Assembly (NCBI GenBank): GCA_019722365.1
Contig: JADFUC010002415.1
Span: 124,001-188,000, forward strand
Source: Lithospermum erythrorhizon
Lineage: Eukaryota > Streptophyta > Magnoliopsida > Boraginales > Boraginaceae
DNA length: 64,000 nucleotides
Reading direction: 5' to 3'
In this document: piece by piece, positions 1-11,469 of the stretch
Layout: every line of letters starts with the position of its first letter
Numbering within the stretch: the first letter of the stretch is position 1
The notes under the pieces: model-generated
Told to the model about the DNA's origin: nothing
Databases searched by the model: none
What the model saw: only the letters and a program-made list of their open reading frames with translations
Position numbers and translations under genes: made by a program

Positions 1-3000
1 GAACAAGAAGACGAGCACTTTCTGATATGATTTTTGGTCGTAATTTCTATTAGAACAACAACTTCAACCATTTGACTAATGTATAGATTTCAACTGATGC
101 ATTTATTTCATTTTGTTCATGTTTTGCTCAGCTCTCGTTTTCTAATTGATACATTTTAGTGTAGCTCCAAGAACAATAAAGGCGAGCCTATAGAAGAAAG
201 CGAGCTTCAACCACTTGAAGTGCAGAAAGAGTCTTGTCGACTTAGGCAAGCTATAGTTTTATTTTTCGAACACTATGGATTATTTTTAATATTGTAATTT
301 GGACATTTGGAATTTTTAGTTATTATTCGATTTGGTGGACTTTGAACATTTTAGCAAGGATATTAAAACTTAAGTTGTTTTTAATAATAAATTGAAATTT
401 GGACTTTATATGGAGTGTGGAATGGGCCGAATGGTGAATTTATTTATTTAATACAATTTTTCGAGTTTGGTTTTGCGTTCAAATTCGGTTTGGATCTGCA
501 ATTCGGTTTCGAATCACGAGGTTTTCGATTTAGGATATCGAACCGGTTGGATACTATGGACTGAGGCCGGTTCGATTAAAGTCACAGAAGCTTTTATTTA
601 GATAATGGTTTCGGTCCGGTTTAGGATGAAGCCTTGAGAACGGTCAGTTCGAATCAGTGGCGAGTAGAACCCTTTTGAAACCAGCCCATTGAATTGGTAT
701 GCTGGGGAACATGAACATATGTTGATGTGGCTAAATATGGGGGTATAACATGGGGATTTGGGATGAGGAGTAAGTGTTTTTTAAACTGCTGGAGTATTAT
801 TAAGCGCGTAGACTGGCGCAATTGGTATCAGATGCGAGACACTCGGCTAAGTCACAGATTAGAGTCACCAGTAGGCGTATTTACCAACTGCTTGTAATAG
901 TTGGCATTGTTCTACAGGCGTAATAGTTATCAAAAGAGTCTCAGATTTGTAATACTCTTATATTTAAAATAATATTATCGCTAAGTATAAAAAAAAACCA
1001 TGTGATATTAAATTAGGTTAAGGTTGTTTTTATTGGTTTACTTAAAACTATATTTATAAGATGGAATATTGTTAAAGTAAACTATGTCATTTTTGGATTA
1101 TTATTTCTTTGGAATACTATTAGTTGGTTTTAAAGATTATTGTCTTTGGAATAATATGTTAGTTTTTATTGAAATAAGTTAAATAGCATAAGATGGGTGG
1201 ATTTATTAGGATCGAACCACACTAAAACTAGTGATGGAATTCAGTTGATGTGTCGATGTGTGAATTAGTAAAGATGGTTGAATATTAGGGGAGGAATGCA
1301 GAGTATTGAATTGATGTTCGTTTGAAAGAGCCCAAGTGTGGTATTTCATAGAAGGTTCACGATCCTTGACATGAATTAGTTAGTTCGATTAATACGGCTA
1401 ACGTTTTTTTTTTTTTTTATCGTGTTCGATAGGTGAAGAGTTCGGACAAAGGGATGAAGCGGCATCACGTGGCGGGAATCCTGCGCGTGTGCTTTAACCC
1501 ATGGTGACAATAGCTTCGGATCCGTCCGGGGAATCTGTGACGATACGATATTAACGCGTGGTAATAATAATTGTGGTATAAATCAGAATTATACTAATTA
1601 TTAAGATCATTAGGATTGATACCCACATTGGTGAGGATATGACAAAGCGAGAAAGAATAAGCTGGCCAAAATTAAACTACACCACCAGATTTATGCGGTT
1701 TATCCTCAATATTTAATCGGCGCATTGCGGATCATTAATAATCGCTTTTTGAAGAATTATTCTGAGGCTAAAGAACCGTATTACCAAATCGCGATTGATG
1801 TGCTAATACGCTCGGAGTATCTGAAACGAATCTGCCGGTGTCCATTTTCTCATAGTCACGAAAACCCGATTAGATGTCTCTTAAAATATTTTCATTTTGA
1901 GTCTCTGTGAATCTCTACATTTTAATCTGCTTTGGGAAATGATGATATCTACATGCAATTACTATACAAAGAAGAGGGGTATTTATAGATTTATTAATCA
2001 TTACAAGGAATTACTTTCTCTTGAAAAATCACATTAATTACTTACTAAGTAGTGAGTGAGTATTCTAGAAAAAAGTCTCAAATAAGTAATAAACTTTTCA
2101 TTTTCTTGTTTCACGATTATTTCATGGCAGTTGAAACTACATAATAATCCGTCTTCTGCAATGAAGGTATTAACGGCGCCCAACCTGGACCCGTCGTTTA
2201 GTATAAGATTGTTACAAGAGGAGGTGGATGAAAGGCAATTGAAAATTTCGAATACCAGGAAAATAAAGAGAGTTGATGATAGATGACATTCTTAGACACG
2301 TCATTTAGTCTTGGATTGACACTTGGAGTCTATAATTACGTATTCTTATTGGAGTTATATCCGTTGAGTTATAAAAGCAAATACCATATACTAGTATGTG
2401 TGATATATATATGTTTATGTTAGTCGTATCTTACAGTTTGTGATATCTTCTTCTTATATTAACATTATATTATCTTGTTTCACGTTTGTTCATCTTTATT
2501 AATAAAGAATATCCATGAAATTGAATCATATATATTGGTTTCGATATTTGGAACAAGTAACTCTTACGTATTTGTTATGTTTAAATTGCCCGTATATTAC
2601 TTATTAGATTTTTATATCTGGCGTATTACATAAATGCTCGTGATATCTATTTTTGTCGGCCCCGAAATACCCTGAAATTAGTATACTTGGTTTTTGCATT
2701 TCCGTAATATATAAACAATAGAACCATTAATATATTTTTTTGAGATTTAAAGAAGAAGTTTTTCCATATATTTGAATTCGAGGAGTTTTCGGATCTATGA
2801 TGATGAATAATTAGAGTAAAATTATATTAAATGTGTTAAAAGTGAATTATGAATGCTACAAGCATAAAACTATAATAAAAGGAGGAAAATAAGCGATAAA
2901 ATTAAAAAGGTAAAAACTGAATTGGAGTAAAATTAGGCAATAAATCCGGGTATAGATTGTGCATGCTATAATTGTGGGAGGAGTTTTTTTTAAATGCAAA

Positions 3001-3727
3001 AAAATAAATTCTATAAATACTTCTATTCAATATTGGGCTGGTGATTAAAAGTAATAATTCAATGAAATTCGGGAATTTAAGCAAACACATAATAAACACC
3101 ATGCCCGCATCTAAAAAACTCCTTTTAACCATATATATATGCAAGCCTTACCCATCGCCATCAACCTACATTGTTGGAGTAGAAAGTTTATTTTAGTATT
3201 TGGGGATAAAAAATTAAGTGCTCTATTGGATATATAAATTAACTAATTCAGAGAAACTTAAATAAGTCCCGTAAAATAGTTTGTTAGAACAACATCACAA
3301 ATTATTATGTGATTACTTGTTTCAATTGACTGGATGTTATATTTTCATAAATGAATATATTATAACATTAAGAGCTAGTTATTTGATAGCAGTTTAGCAC
3401 TTGTGTAAATATTCGTGATGATTTTATAATATGCTTTTAATAATACAAAATAATATGAATTAAAATTAGAAGTAACATCTGAGGTATGTAAGAGGAGAAG
3501 AAAATAATAAATACTTATTCGTATTATGAGTTTTGGTAATGACGATATACAATAGAAAAAATATGAAATAATGCTTTATTTTTATTCTTTGTTTCCAGTA
3601 GTTTTATCATATGTAATCAAATATTATGGAAGTTGAATTTTGGGTGGTTAGTTACTAAAAGGGTAAAATAGGAATATCAAAAATTTCTTCAACATGACAG
3701 CAAATAGGATCCACTTAGACATTATAT

Positions 3728-3935
3728 TATCTTGAATTATATGTCTTGTGATGCTTGCTTAATGCAAATTATTTTATTTTTATAATAAAATTATAATGAA
3801 ATTTTTTAAAAAAAACTGAAAGAAATAAGATGAAAAATTCTGGTTGAGAAAATAAAGATGGAGGGGGCTTATTAACTCAGCTTTTGTTTTTAATCGGTAT
3901 TAGGTATTAAAATAGATATGAGTATAGATTATGTA
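3728..3935 (+). repeat. Dispersed AT-rich repeat, copy A of three
   Basis: The block contains the core GCAAATTATTTTATTTTTAT followed by AATAAAATTATAATGA, an A-run, and then AGAAATAAGATGAAAAA and a purine-rich stretch. The same order of motifs recurs at 15990-16165 and, more diverged, at 57960-58160. It has no coding capacity and I cannot assign it to a family. Confidence 0.55.
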
Positions 3936-3959
3936 AGAGAGTAGAATAAACAGTAGAAC

Positions 3960-4045
3960 TTGGTCAAGGCGTACCATTGATGCTTCATAGAGTGGTTCGA
4001 ATTGTGGATTGCAGGACTTAGATTTCGAATCAACATTCCTTTAAT
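3960..4045 (+). repeat. Possible tRNA-derived SINE fragment
   Basis: A box-A-like segment near 3966-3985 is followed about 55 bases later by GATTTCGAATCAACATTCC, which resembles a Pol III box B (GGTTCGAATCC). The spacing is right for a tRNA-related head. No poly-A or T tail or target duplication was identified, so this is a weak call. Confidence 0.3.
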
Positions 4046-4441
4046 GGAAGACTATAAATTAAAGAAAACAATATTAGTACATAATCATTTCTAAAAAATT
4101 ATTTAATTTTTAGTTTTAATGTGTTAAGAAGTTTTTTAAATTTTATTGTTAAATATTTTTCTTTAACGTAATTATATACTCGCGAGGATAATACATCTTT
4201 GAAAATTTGGATTTTTGCGCATCGTTGTAGTAAATAAAATTACTGACTTTTTTATTTTCAATAATCTATGCTTCAAATTGTAGTTTGATTAATTAATTAG
4301 AGATATATATGTAAAGTATGGATTTAGACATTGAGTGATTAACGAGTGATGAGAAAAATAGTTAGAATAATATTTAATAGAATACAGCTATATCACTAGT
4401 ATTTATGGAGTGCATTATTTGCATTGAGGTATTGTACTTAC

Positions 4442-5289
4442 TGGAAGTTTACCTTCAACCACTTGAATTTCTGTTGGGGGTGTCTCCTCTAACTTAAGAG
4501 ACAACAAAGTTACCATCCAGCCAAGCAGGAGGACCTCTTTGGCAGCCATAGGTAAGTTAATACCTCTGTGAACATATCAATCAATAGGTGAAAATGCATT
4601 TCTTTTTTGGCCTTGGATCCTTTGGGATCACTCCATTGTCTGCTTCAAACTTCTTATAGGCCTAGAACGTTAACCAATTGTTATCAAATCGAATTATTAT
4701 TGTGTGATCAAATAAGCACCTCCACAATCTTAACATTTTGGTAAGAAAATAAAATGGTACAAAAACATGGCCATATTGTATAAAAATATAAGTACCTGGA
4801 AATGGTTTACTTCTTTCATCGCATGGCATCTGTAGTTGGAATAGGTTTCCTAAGTCAATATTGACCTTGTGAATCTCAACAAGAGACTTCACATCTTCAA
4901 GAACCATAAGCATTGAGGTCAGCCACCTCTGGCTATTCCAGGAGAAATGTGTCTCTCGGTGCACAGAGCGAATAGAAGCGATTTGAGCAAGAAGAATTTC
5001 GAGTGCCATTCCCCATTGATCATCAAGTCTTTTCCTGGCTTCTTTCACCTCTGGCTCTATTTCTTTGAGAGCCTCATCCACACTCTTCTTCCTCTGGACA
5101 GTGGCCACACCAACGAAGCCATCGTTTGCCTTTGCCGAGACTCTCAATCCTTTTAAATCCTGGATTCCTGTTTGTTGGTGCAACTGTGCAAGTGTTAGGA
5201 ATAACAGGATTGAACAATATGGACTTGTTTTTTAGTTTCAAGTTTAAGGATGGAGTAGTTAGTATGCATGCAAGAGGAAGTGAGGCCAT
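4442..5289 (-). pseudogene. Degenerate nuclear gene for a predicted plastid protein
   Basis: Reading the minus strand, an ATG at 5289 opens a Ser/Thr/Leu/Lys/Asn-rich N-terminus beginning MASLPLACILTTPSL, typical of a chloroplast transit peptide. After about 40 codons the frame shifts by one base (around 5180). The next block, down to about 4796, encodes a soluble domain with the strings GFVGVATVQRKKSVDEALK and EARKRLDDQWGMALEILLAQ and ends at a plausible donor (CCAG/GTACTT). A second block (about 4665-4590) begins AYKKFEADNGVIPKDP, then shifts frame and hits a stop. The last block (about 4565-4442) has a hydrophobic segment MAAKEVLLLGWMVTLLSL followed by an acidic tail. The exon phases do not join cleanly and there are at least two frame breaks, so I call it a pseudogene. 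I do not recognise the family; plastid targeting is inferred from the N-terminus. Confidence 0.6.
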
Positions 5290-5365
5290 TTTGTTGCTAC
5301 TTTTTCCAAGAAAATGTAGAGAAAATATATTGTGATGGATGATCCCACTAAGGTTCGAGTGGCAT

Positions 5366-5382
5366 GTATTTATAGCGAAACG
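5366..5382 (-). promoter_or_regulatory. TATA box of the plastid-protein pseudogene
   Basis: On the minus strand the sequence reads GCTATAAATACATGCC, a near-consensus plant TATA box, about 85 bases upstream of the ATG at 5289. This spacing fits a normal plant core promoter with a 50-60 base leader. It supports the view that the locus was a promoter-bearing gene and not an intronless retrocopy. Confidence 0.6.
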
Positions 5383-5389
5383 TTCACTG

Positions 5390-6240
5390 GAAACTCCGAT
5401 TTAACTAACAAAAGAAACAGTAAACACATGCCAGTAAAACTAGTCTTTCTCTTCATCCTTTTTTTAAAAGTACTATTCGTTTTAATACAAATTTAAGAAA
5501 AATTTAAATTAAATCTACTGAAACGTAATTTTAAAGCCGTTTTATTTTACGCAATTTGATAAAATGAGGTGCAAAAAAGAATTTATTTTAAGAGAAAGGA
5601 TCTTTATTTAAAAGGAATGAAGAAATTACAATCTTTGCGTGGCGCCAATCAGTTTAGGTAGCTTTCTTGTTTTGCATTTTCAACAAAGTATTTCATGGGA
5701 TAAACATGTGGTCTTGGGATAACTGGTGTACTTTATTAGATGAAATTCATTTTATACTTCTCAACCATTTATAGTATTTCTTCACAATCTAAATAATATA
5801 ACACTTCTCATTTTTTAAGACAACAACAATTGGTAGAGCTTAAAGTATATATGATAACAAATAAGAAAAATATAAAGATATACTTATAAAGTTTTTGTTT
5901 TGAATATCAAAAAATAATTAATGATCGAAATTAAATTTGAAAAATTCCGGATATAAATACACATTTAGTTTGAATAATAAAGAATTTATTTGAATGATTT
6001 ATATCGAAGTGGTGTATTTTTTTTAAACTCGTGTTTGAGAAGTGTTGCGTATCCATTCAAGCTACAATATTTGTACATGGAGTCGAGGCAGTGTAAGAAG
6101 AAAATATTATTGATGATAATTGTTATCTTTAGATTACAATTAGGATGTCTATATTTATAGTCAAATCACTAATAAATTAAATCTATTATATTAATCGAAC
6201 ATTGTATTAATTAGACTTGTCAATACTCTAATGTTGATCC
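5390..6240. other. AT-rich intergenic spacer
   Basis: I see no gene or identifiable repeat here. The sequence is AT-rich with scattered poly-A and poly-T runs and lies between the plastid-protein pseudogene promoter and the LINE leader. Confidence 0.5.
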
Positions 6241-6613
6241 ATAAAACAAACCAACAATATCTCAAGGGTTTTCAGACAAAGATACATTCCTAGAAAAAAC
6301 TCCGATTTTTCTCTCTAGATCTTTTCTAGAGCCTTCCTCCATATCTTCCCTAGATTCTGGAAATTATTTCTCTCAGATTTCTCGTCGACTTTGATTCGGT
6401 AAGGGATCCTCATTCTAATCAGATCCCGGATATTTTTCTAAAGGAGGTGGAGGACCGTTGTGGGATTTCTCTTGATTCTTTGGAGGATTTTATGGGATCT
6501 AAACCAGCTAATTGGTTCTATTTTGAATGGAAAAACCACTATTTATAGACCGGTAGTGGGTAGTACTCTCTATGTATTTTTCTTATCCCCTTTCTTGTGT
6601 GGTGTGTGCTAAT

Positions 6614-8090
6614 ATGGATGCAACCATCACTCAAAGCCTCCTCCAATGCTCCTTCACGGATGCTGAACTGAAGCCAATCAGATTTGGCTGAGGGTATTAT
6701 CGAATGTGAGCTCAGTGTATATGCGAAATTCTCGAAAGCCTGGAATTGCCAGGAACTCCGGGTCTCAAGGGTGGCAGGCCCTATCTTTTTCCCATCCTTT
6801 GCGGATAAGAAGAGAATCATGGACTCAGGCCTTGGTCTTTTGATAGCCATATGTTGGTTATGAAGGATTGGATTCGTGGGGAGTATCCCCTCAAATTTCT
6901 TTTGACAGGTGTGCTTTTGGTTTCAAGTGCAGGTCTGAAGGCAGAATTCTTTACTTGGGATGGGATGTGAGGAGGTGGAACTCAGACGGAAAAAGGGTGA
7001 GTCAAAGCTGTGATAAAGGTTATTCTGCCATTAAGGAGGATGATCCAATTCCAACTTGATGGGGAGATGGTTACGGGTTACCTGGCGTATGAAGGTTTAC
7101 CAAGTCTTTGCTTCAAATGTGGTTTATTAGGCCACCTGATTAGACAATGCCCACGACTTAGTGATCCAAAAAAAGAGTGTGTATATGACCTCTGGATCAA
7201 GCTACTGTTGGAAAAATCATGGACTGTATTCCGATTAAATGATGAACCGGAGGATAACATCCCTTGCAGACTTAGGGAAGAACACTCTGATCAGGCCATC
7301 AGGTCGTGGATGGAGGCAAAGGGAAGGAGACAAGGATCCCCGCGATTACTGCTTGACACGATTAATGCAGAGGCTACTAATCCGGAGGGGATTATGGGAG
7401 CGAATTTGCAGCTCTCTCCTTTTAAGGTCACAGTTAATTCTGTAACCGACCAGTTTCAAACAAACATTAATGGGAGATTAATCTAATCCAATCTAGGAAG
7501 ATATGAATGGCTTTAATTCTTTTAATGGTAGTGCGAAATTTATGAATAGGTGCCAATTTTGGGTAGTCATAAGCCCAATTTGCTTCTCCTCTTCCGAAGC
7601 CAAAAATTACACCACAGAATGGGAGTGAATCACCATTGTGTTCTGCTATTGAGCCGCCCCACTTGGAGATCAAGCGATTGTGTGAAGTTGGGGGAATCGC
7701 CCCCAGCTCATGGCATCGAAGGATGACACTGCTATTACGAGGGATGGGGATTCTCCCCCTTTTCACTCTCTAGCATACTCTGGCGGAGCAATCACGATGG
7801 GATGTGCAGGAGAAGGGACGAACGGTAAGAATTGTGAATTGGTTGATAAGGATAGCAATGGGCCGAAAATGTTACAGTTTTTTTATTATCAAGTGGCCAA
7901 ACCAGCGGAAGATTGCAACAGAAAGGGAAAAGTGGCACTCATCTCAAATCCAAAGAAGAGACATCACCTCTACTCAAAGACAAAGGGCTTGACGATTGGA
8001 AATAAGAAGCCTTCTCTTTCAACTGATGGATTAGAGGCTTCTTCGGGACCTGATACGGCGATGGCTGCAGGGCATCCTCGCCCGATCCTT
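6614..8090 (+). pseudogene. LINE ORF1 (DUF4283-like plus zinc knuckle), broken
   Basis: An ATG at 6614 starts MDATITQSLLQCSFTDAE, the usual position of a DUF4283-type RNA-binding domain. Around 6820-6890 the string PWSFDSHMLVMKDW, in a shifted frame, matches the conserved PWSFDNHLLVLKEW region of these proteins. At 7080-7160 there is a classical CX2CX4HX4C knuckle, CFKCGLLGHLIRQC. In plant LINEs ORF1 binds the element RNA for cis-transposition. Stops and frame changes occur between these blocks, so the ORF is non-functional. Downstream of the knuckle the sequence is basic and poorly conserved, as usual for the family. Confidence 0.8.
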
Positions 8091-8121
8091 ATGAGGATTG
8101 TTTAGATGGAACTGCCCGGGG

Positions 8122-11100
8122 CACCACTATGAATTTTGGCTAATGTTACGCAGCGTCGCATAAATACGTATTGAATCTTATGTGTGACGTTTACGTGGTA
8201 ATCAGCGTAATAGGCGTGTCGTAGAAAAAAGTAATATGATAGTTATTATTGACGTTTTGTAATACTCCATAATCAATGGAATAATTAAAACTTAAACCAT
8301 CATAGAAAGCGTGGCAATTTTGGCGTAAACGGCCGACATAGAAACATCGCACTATGCGTATTTAAAATTAATGAACAATTAAGGGAAAATGCACTTAATA
8401 TTCACATAATTAGAATTATAACATATGTAGCAAAAACGTCATATCCTAAAACACACTTAATTAAGAAGAATAGAACATAGCACCTAATATAACTAAATTT
8501 TAAAATATGTGGCAAAAAATGTCACAAATTTAAACATATTTAATTAATGAATCACACTTAATTAGTATGAAGTGTCAAAATGATTTCGCAGCAATAATGT
8601 CATCGATTGTAATAAATAATTTATTTATCAAAATATAATAATAACCATAACGTCATAAGAATGTCATATCTCGAAAAACTACTTCACCACACTAATGTCA
8701 TACACTTAGTATTAAATAATTCATTTATTATATATAATAATAACCATAACACCATAAGAACGTCATACCACCAAAAAGCTCTTCGAAACAATAATGTCAG
8801 ACCTTTAATATTAAATAATTAATTTATTAAATATAATAATAACCGTAACAAGCCCATTACAAATGTCGTACCACCAAAGATCTTCGCCACTAACGTGACA
8901 CACTTAATATTAAATAATTAATTTACTATATATAATAATAAAAATAACGCCATAAGAATGTCATAATACCCAAAGATGCCCTTGTGATAACGTCACACGG
9001 TTAATATTAAATAATTAATTTATTATACATAATAATAACCATAACGCCATAAGAATGTCGTACCACCAAAAACGCCATACAATAAAGTCACTGCCCATTA
9101 ATATTAAATAATTAATTAACGATTGAGAATATGATGTGACTAATAGGCACTTTTGAAATTCAAACTTCTAACTCTAAGTGGAATTTACCCAAATACAAGT
9201 CTTATATAGAGTTTTTTATGTGAAAATTGAAAATGGCGCGAGTGAAATAATGAAGCACACTGAGAGTGCTTTCTGGAAGCTGGTGGCTTGAATTTGTACA
9301 AGTAAGCATGACATGGTATGAGGAGAGTTAAGGCGTTTCGAGTATGTATCGGGAGTGCATTGAGTCGCGTGGTATCTCCTTTAGGATCTTCGTTTGTGGT
9401 CTTTGACATATGAAGTTCTAAGAAGAAAAATCATAGCGTCTGAATTGATATGAAAGCGATTATCACTATAACTCAAAATGTTATATATTAATAAATATAT
9501 TAAAAACAAAGCGTGCTGGCAATGTCATAGTTTTCAATTTTTTTAAAGATAATTATTGTAGAGTCGTCTTAAAAAAGACACAACATTAAACAAAACAATA
9601 TTGGTTATTCTAGATTAAACAAAATAAAGATTATTCAAGATTAAATTAACCACTTAATTTAAAAGATACAACATTATTATTATGCTCTAAACATACCATC
9701 TAAACCATAAATACTAACTTTAAAATAGGTATCCAAAATGTTGTCCTTCGAGTTCACGATACATGCTCGAATCGCATCAATGCCAATACATCCAACGACA
9801 ATTGAAGCAGCCAATCCATAGAAAAACTTGGAGTATTGTTGACTATTATTATAAAACTACCATTTTCAAGTATTGACGCGTATAGTTCTTCCATCATGGA
9901 GTTTGAACTTACAAACTCCACTTAAAGGATACTTGCCGTGCAGACGAAACACCGGGTATTTCCTAACAGCGAGATGAAAATATATATTATTAGGTGTAGT
10001 AGATATATTAACAAACTAAACCAATTAACAAATAAGCGACCAAAATATATCTTTAATCAAGAATTTGAAGGATCCAACATCCACGCAATGAATTTGCGAG
10101 TTCATGATTTGAGCATTTCACGCCAGCACGACATTATACTACAAAAAAAGCTTTGAAACTTTAGAATACTAAAATGTATGAAAACTTTAGAAATGTAAAA
10201 TGTGAATGTATAAGCATTTATATTACAACGTCATATAAAATGTCACCAGACACACATATTCACTTTAAATGCATTAATAATTGTTTTACCTATATATTTT
10301 GATCGTTTATTGTGATTAATGTCATAATAAATGGCATCACACTATACCGTCACATGAACAAAATAATTTAGCGTTCAAATGAAATTAATGTCATAATAAA
10401 TGTCAAGCTTGTCCTTCTGGCCATGCATAGGGAGCATTAATTTAAATTTAGAAATATTGATATAATTTTTTGATTAAAATATAATTAGGCGAAAAATTAG
10501 TTAATATTGATATGAGGAATATTAAGTTAATATAAATCTTGATATGAAACTTATGATTAAATTATTAACACAACGTCATAGTAATGACACAAACAATTGA
10601 ATTAATTTTATAAATAATTTAAATGTTTATTACATTAAATCTAACGTCACATAAATGCCATTCTCTGAGTTTTAGAAAAATATAATTGGAAATTAAAAAT
10701 TTAGTTAATATTGATGGGGAATATAGATTAAATAAATCATTAAATATAAAATTTATGATTAAATTATTAACACAACGTCACTAGTAATGACACAAGCTAT
10801 TGAATTATTTTCCTAAATAATTTAAATTTTTATTCAAGTAAAATACTGTAAATCACATAAATGAAATATTCTAAGTTTTTAGAAAAATATAATTAGAAAA
10901 ATGAAAAAATTAGTTAATATTAAATATGATAAATTATAAAAAAAATTATGTTATTAATTGTTGTCTACAGTATATATAATCACACTAATGACCCATATAG
11001 TTAAGAAATAAACAATATTCCCATTTTCGTTTACGCCACAATTAGTCACGCACAAAAGAATTAGATTTGTCTAAGTTATGAAATTTGTAAGATAATAAAT

Positions 11101-11469
11101 AAAGAGCACCATGATTATGTATATAGTTCTTAAGCTGTGACGTTTTAATTTTATATTTAAAGGAAAACATTGCTAGCGTTTTAGTTTATTATTGTTGCAG
11201 AAAAAATATTATGACGTTCTTAAAGGATAATTTCAGAGGAAAGCATTCATACATAATAACGTCATGAAGTATTTTTCTTAGGAAAACATTAATACCTGGA
11301 AATGTCGCTGATAGCGTCATCAAATTTGTAAGATGGTAATGTCCAATTCTTAACGGGAAATTTTCTGGTCTTTATTGTTATGTCTTGGACTGTTGCGATG
11401 TCACCTGAGTTGTGACGTTTGTGTGGCCAGTTTTTAATTATGTATGAAATGCTCGCTTTTACAGCGGTG
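8122..11469. mobile_element. Non-autonomous CACTA-like (En/Spm) transposon nested in the LINE
   Basis: The left end reads CACCACTATGAA and the right end, reverse-complemented, reads CACCGCTGTAAA: a 12-bp imperfect terminal inverted repeat with the CAC start and 3-bp target duplication (GGG at 8119-8121 and 11470-11472) typical of the CACTA superfamily. Removing it re-joins the LINE ORF2 endonuclease start, which independently fixes both ends. No transposase domain is visible in its 3,348 bp; it consists of AT-rich sequence with very many ACGTCA/TGACGT motifs and a ~99-bp tandem array. Dense subterminal motif clusters are where CACTA TNPA-type proteins bind in well-studied elements. The family name is inferred because the ends differ somewhat from canonical CACTA. 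Confidence 0.75.
8590..9118 (+). repeat. ~99-bp tandem array, about five units
   Basis: The marker string TAACCATAAC (or a close variant) starts at 8642, 8741, 8840, 8939 and 9036, giving a period of 97-99 bases. Each unit carries ATAATAATAACCATAACGCC, an ACGTCAT- or ATGTCAT-like motif, an ACCACCAAA-like segment, and a TTAATATTAAATAATTAATT stretch. The array lies in the left part of the CACTA-like element and nowhere else in the window. Confidence 0.85.

Larger units (their letters stand above)
1..4440. other. AT-rich non-coding stretch with repeat debris
   Basis: No open frame here shows a recognisable domain. Positions 440-660 are rich in the strings CGGTTCG, CGGTTTCG and GAACCGG, a composition common near the ends of plant hAT transposons, but no transposase or terminal repeat could be identified. 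A short open stretch at 150-250 preceded by a T-rich tract could be a terminal transposon exon. Positions 1725-1910 are open on the plus strand but match nothing I know. Two more specific repeat pieces (3728-3935 and 3960-4045) are listed separately. Confidence 0.5.

Noticed and set aside
1725..1910. A short plus-strand frame (MRIINNRFLKNY...)
   Set aside because: 61 codons from a non-ATG start, no recognisable family, no splice or promoter context.
8590..9118. A CRISPR array
   Set aside because: The regular spacing is tandem repetition of a whole ~99-bp unit, not short repeats with unique spacers, and the DNA is a plant transposon.
9185..9409. A 74-codon minus-strand frame inside the CACTA-like element
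   Set aside because: No transposase motif, low complexity flanks and no support for expression; cannot be called a gene.
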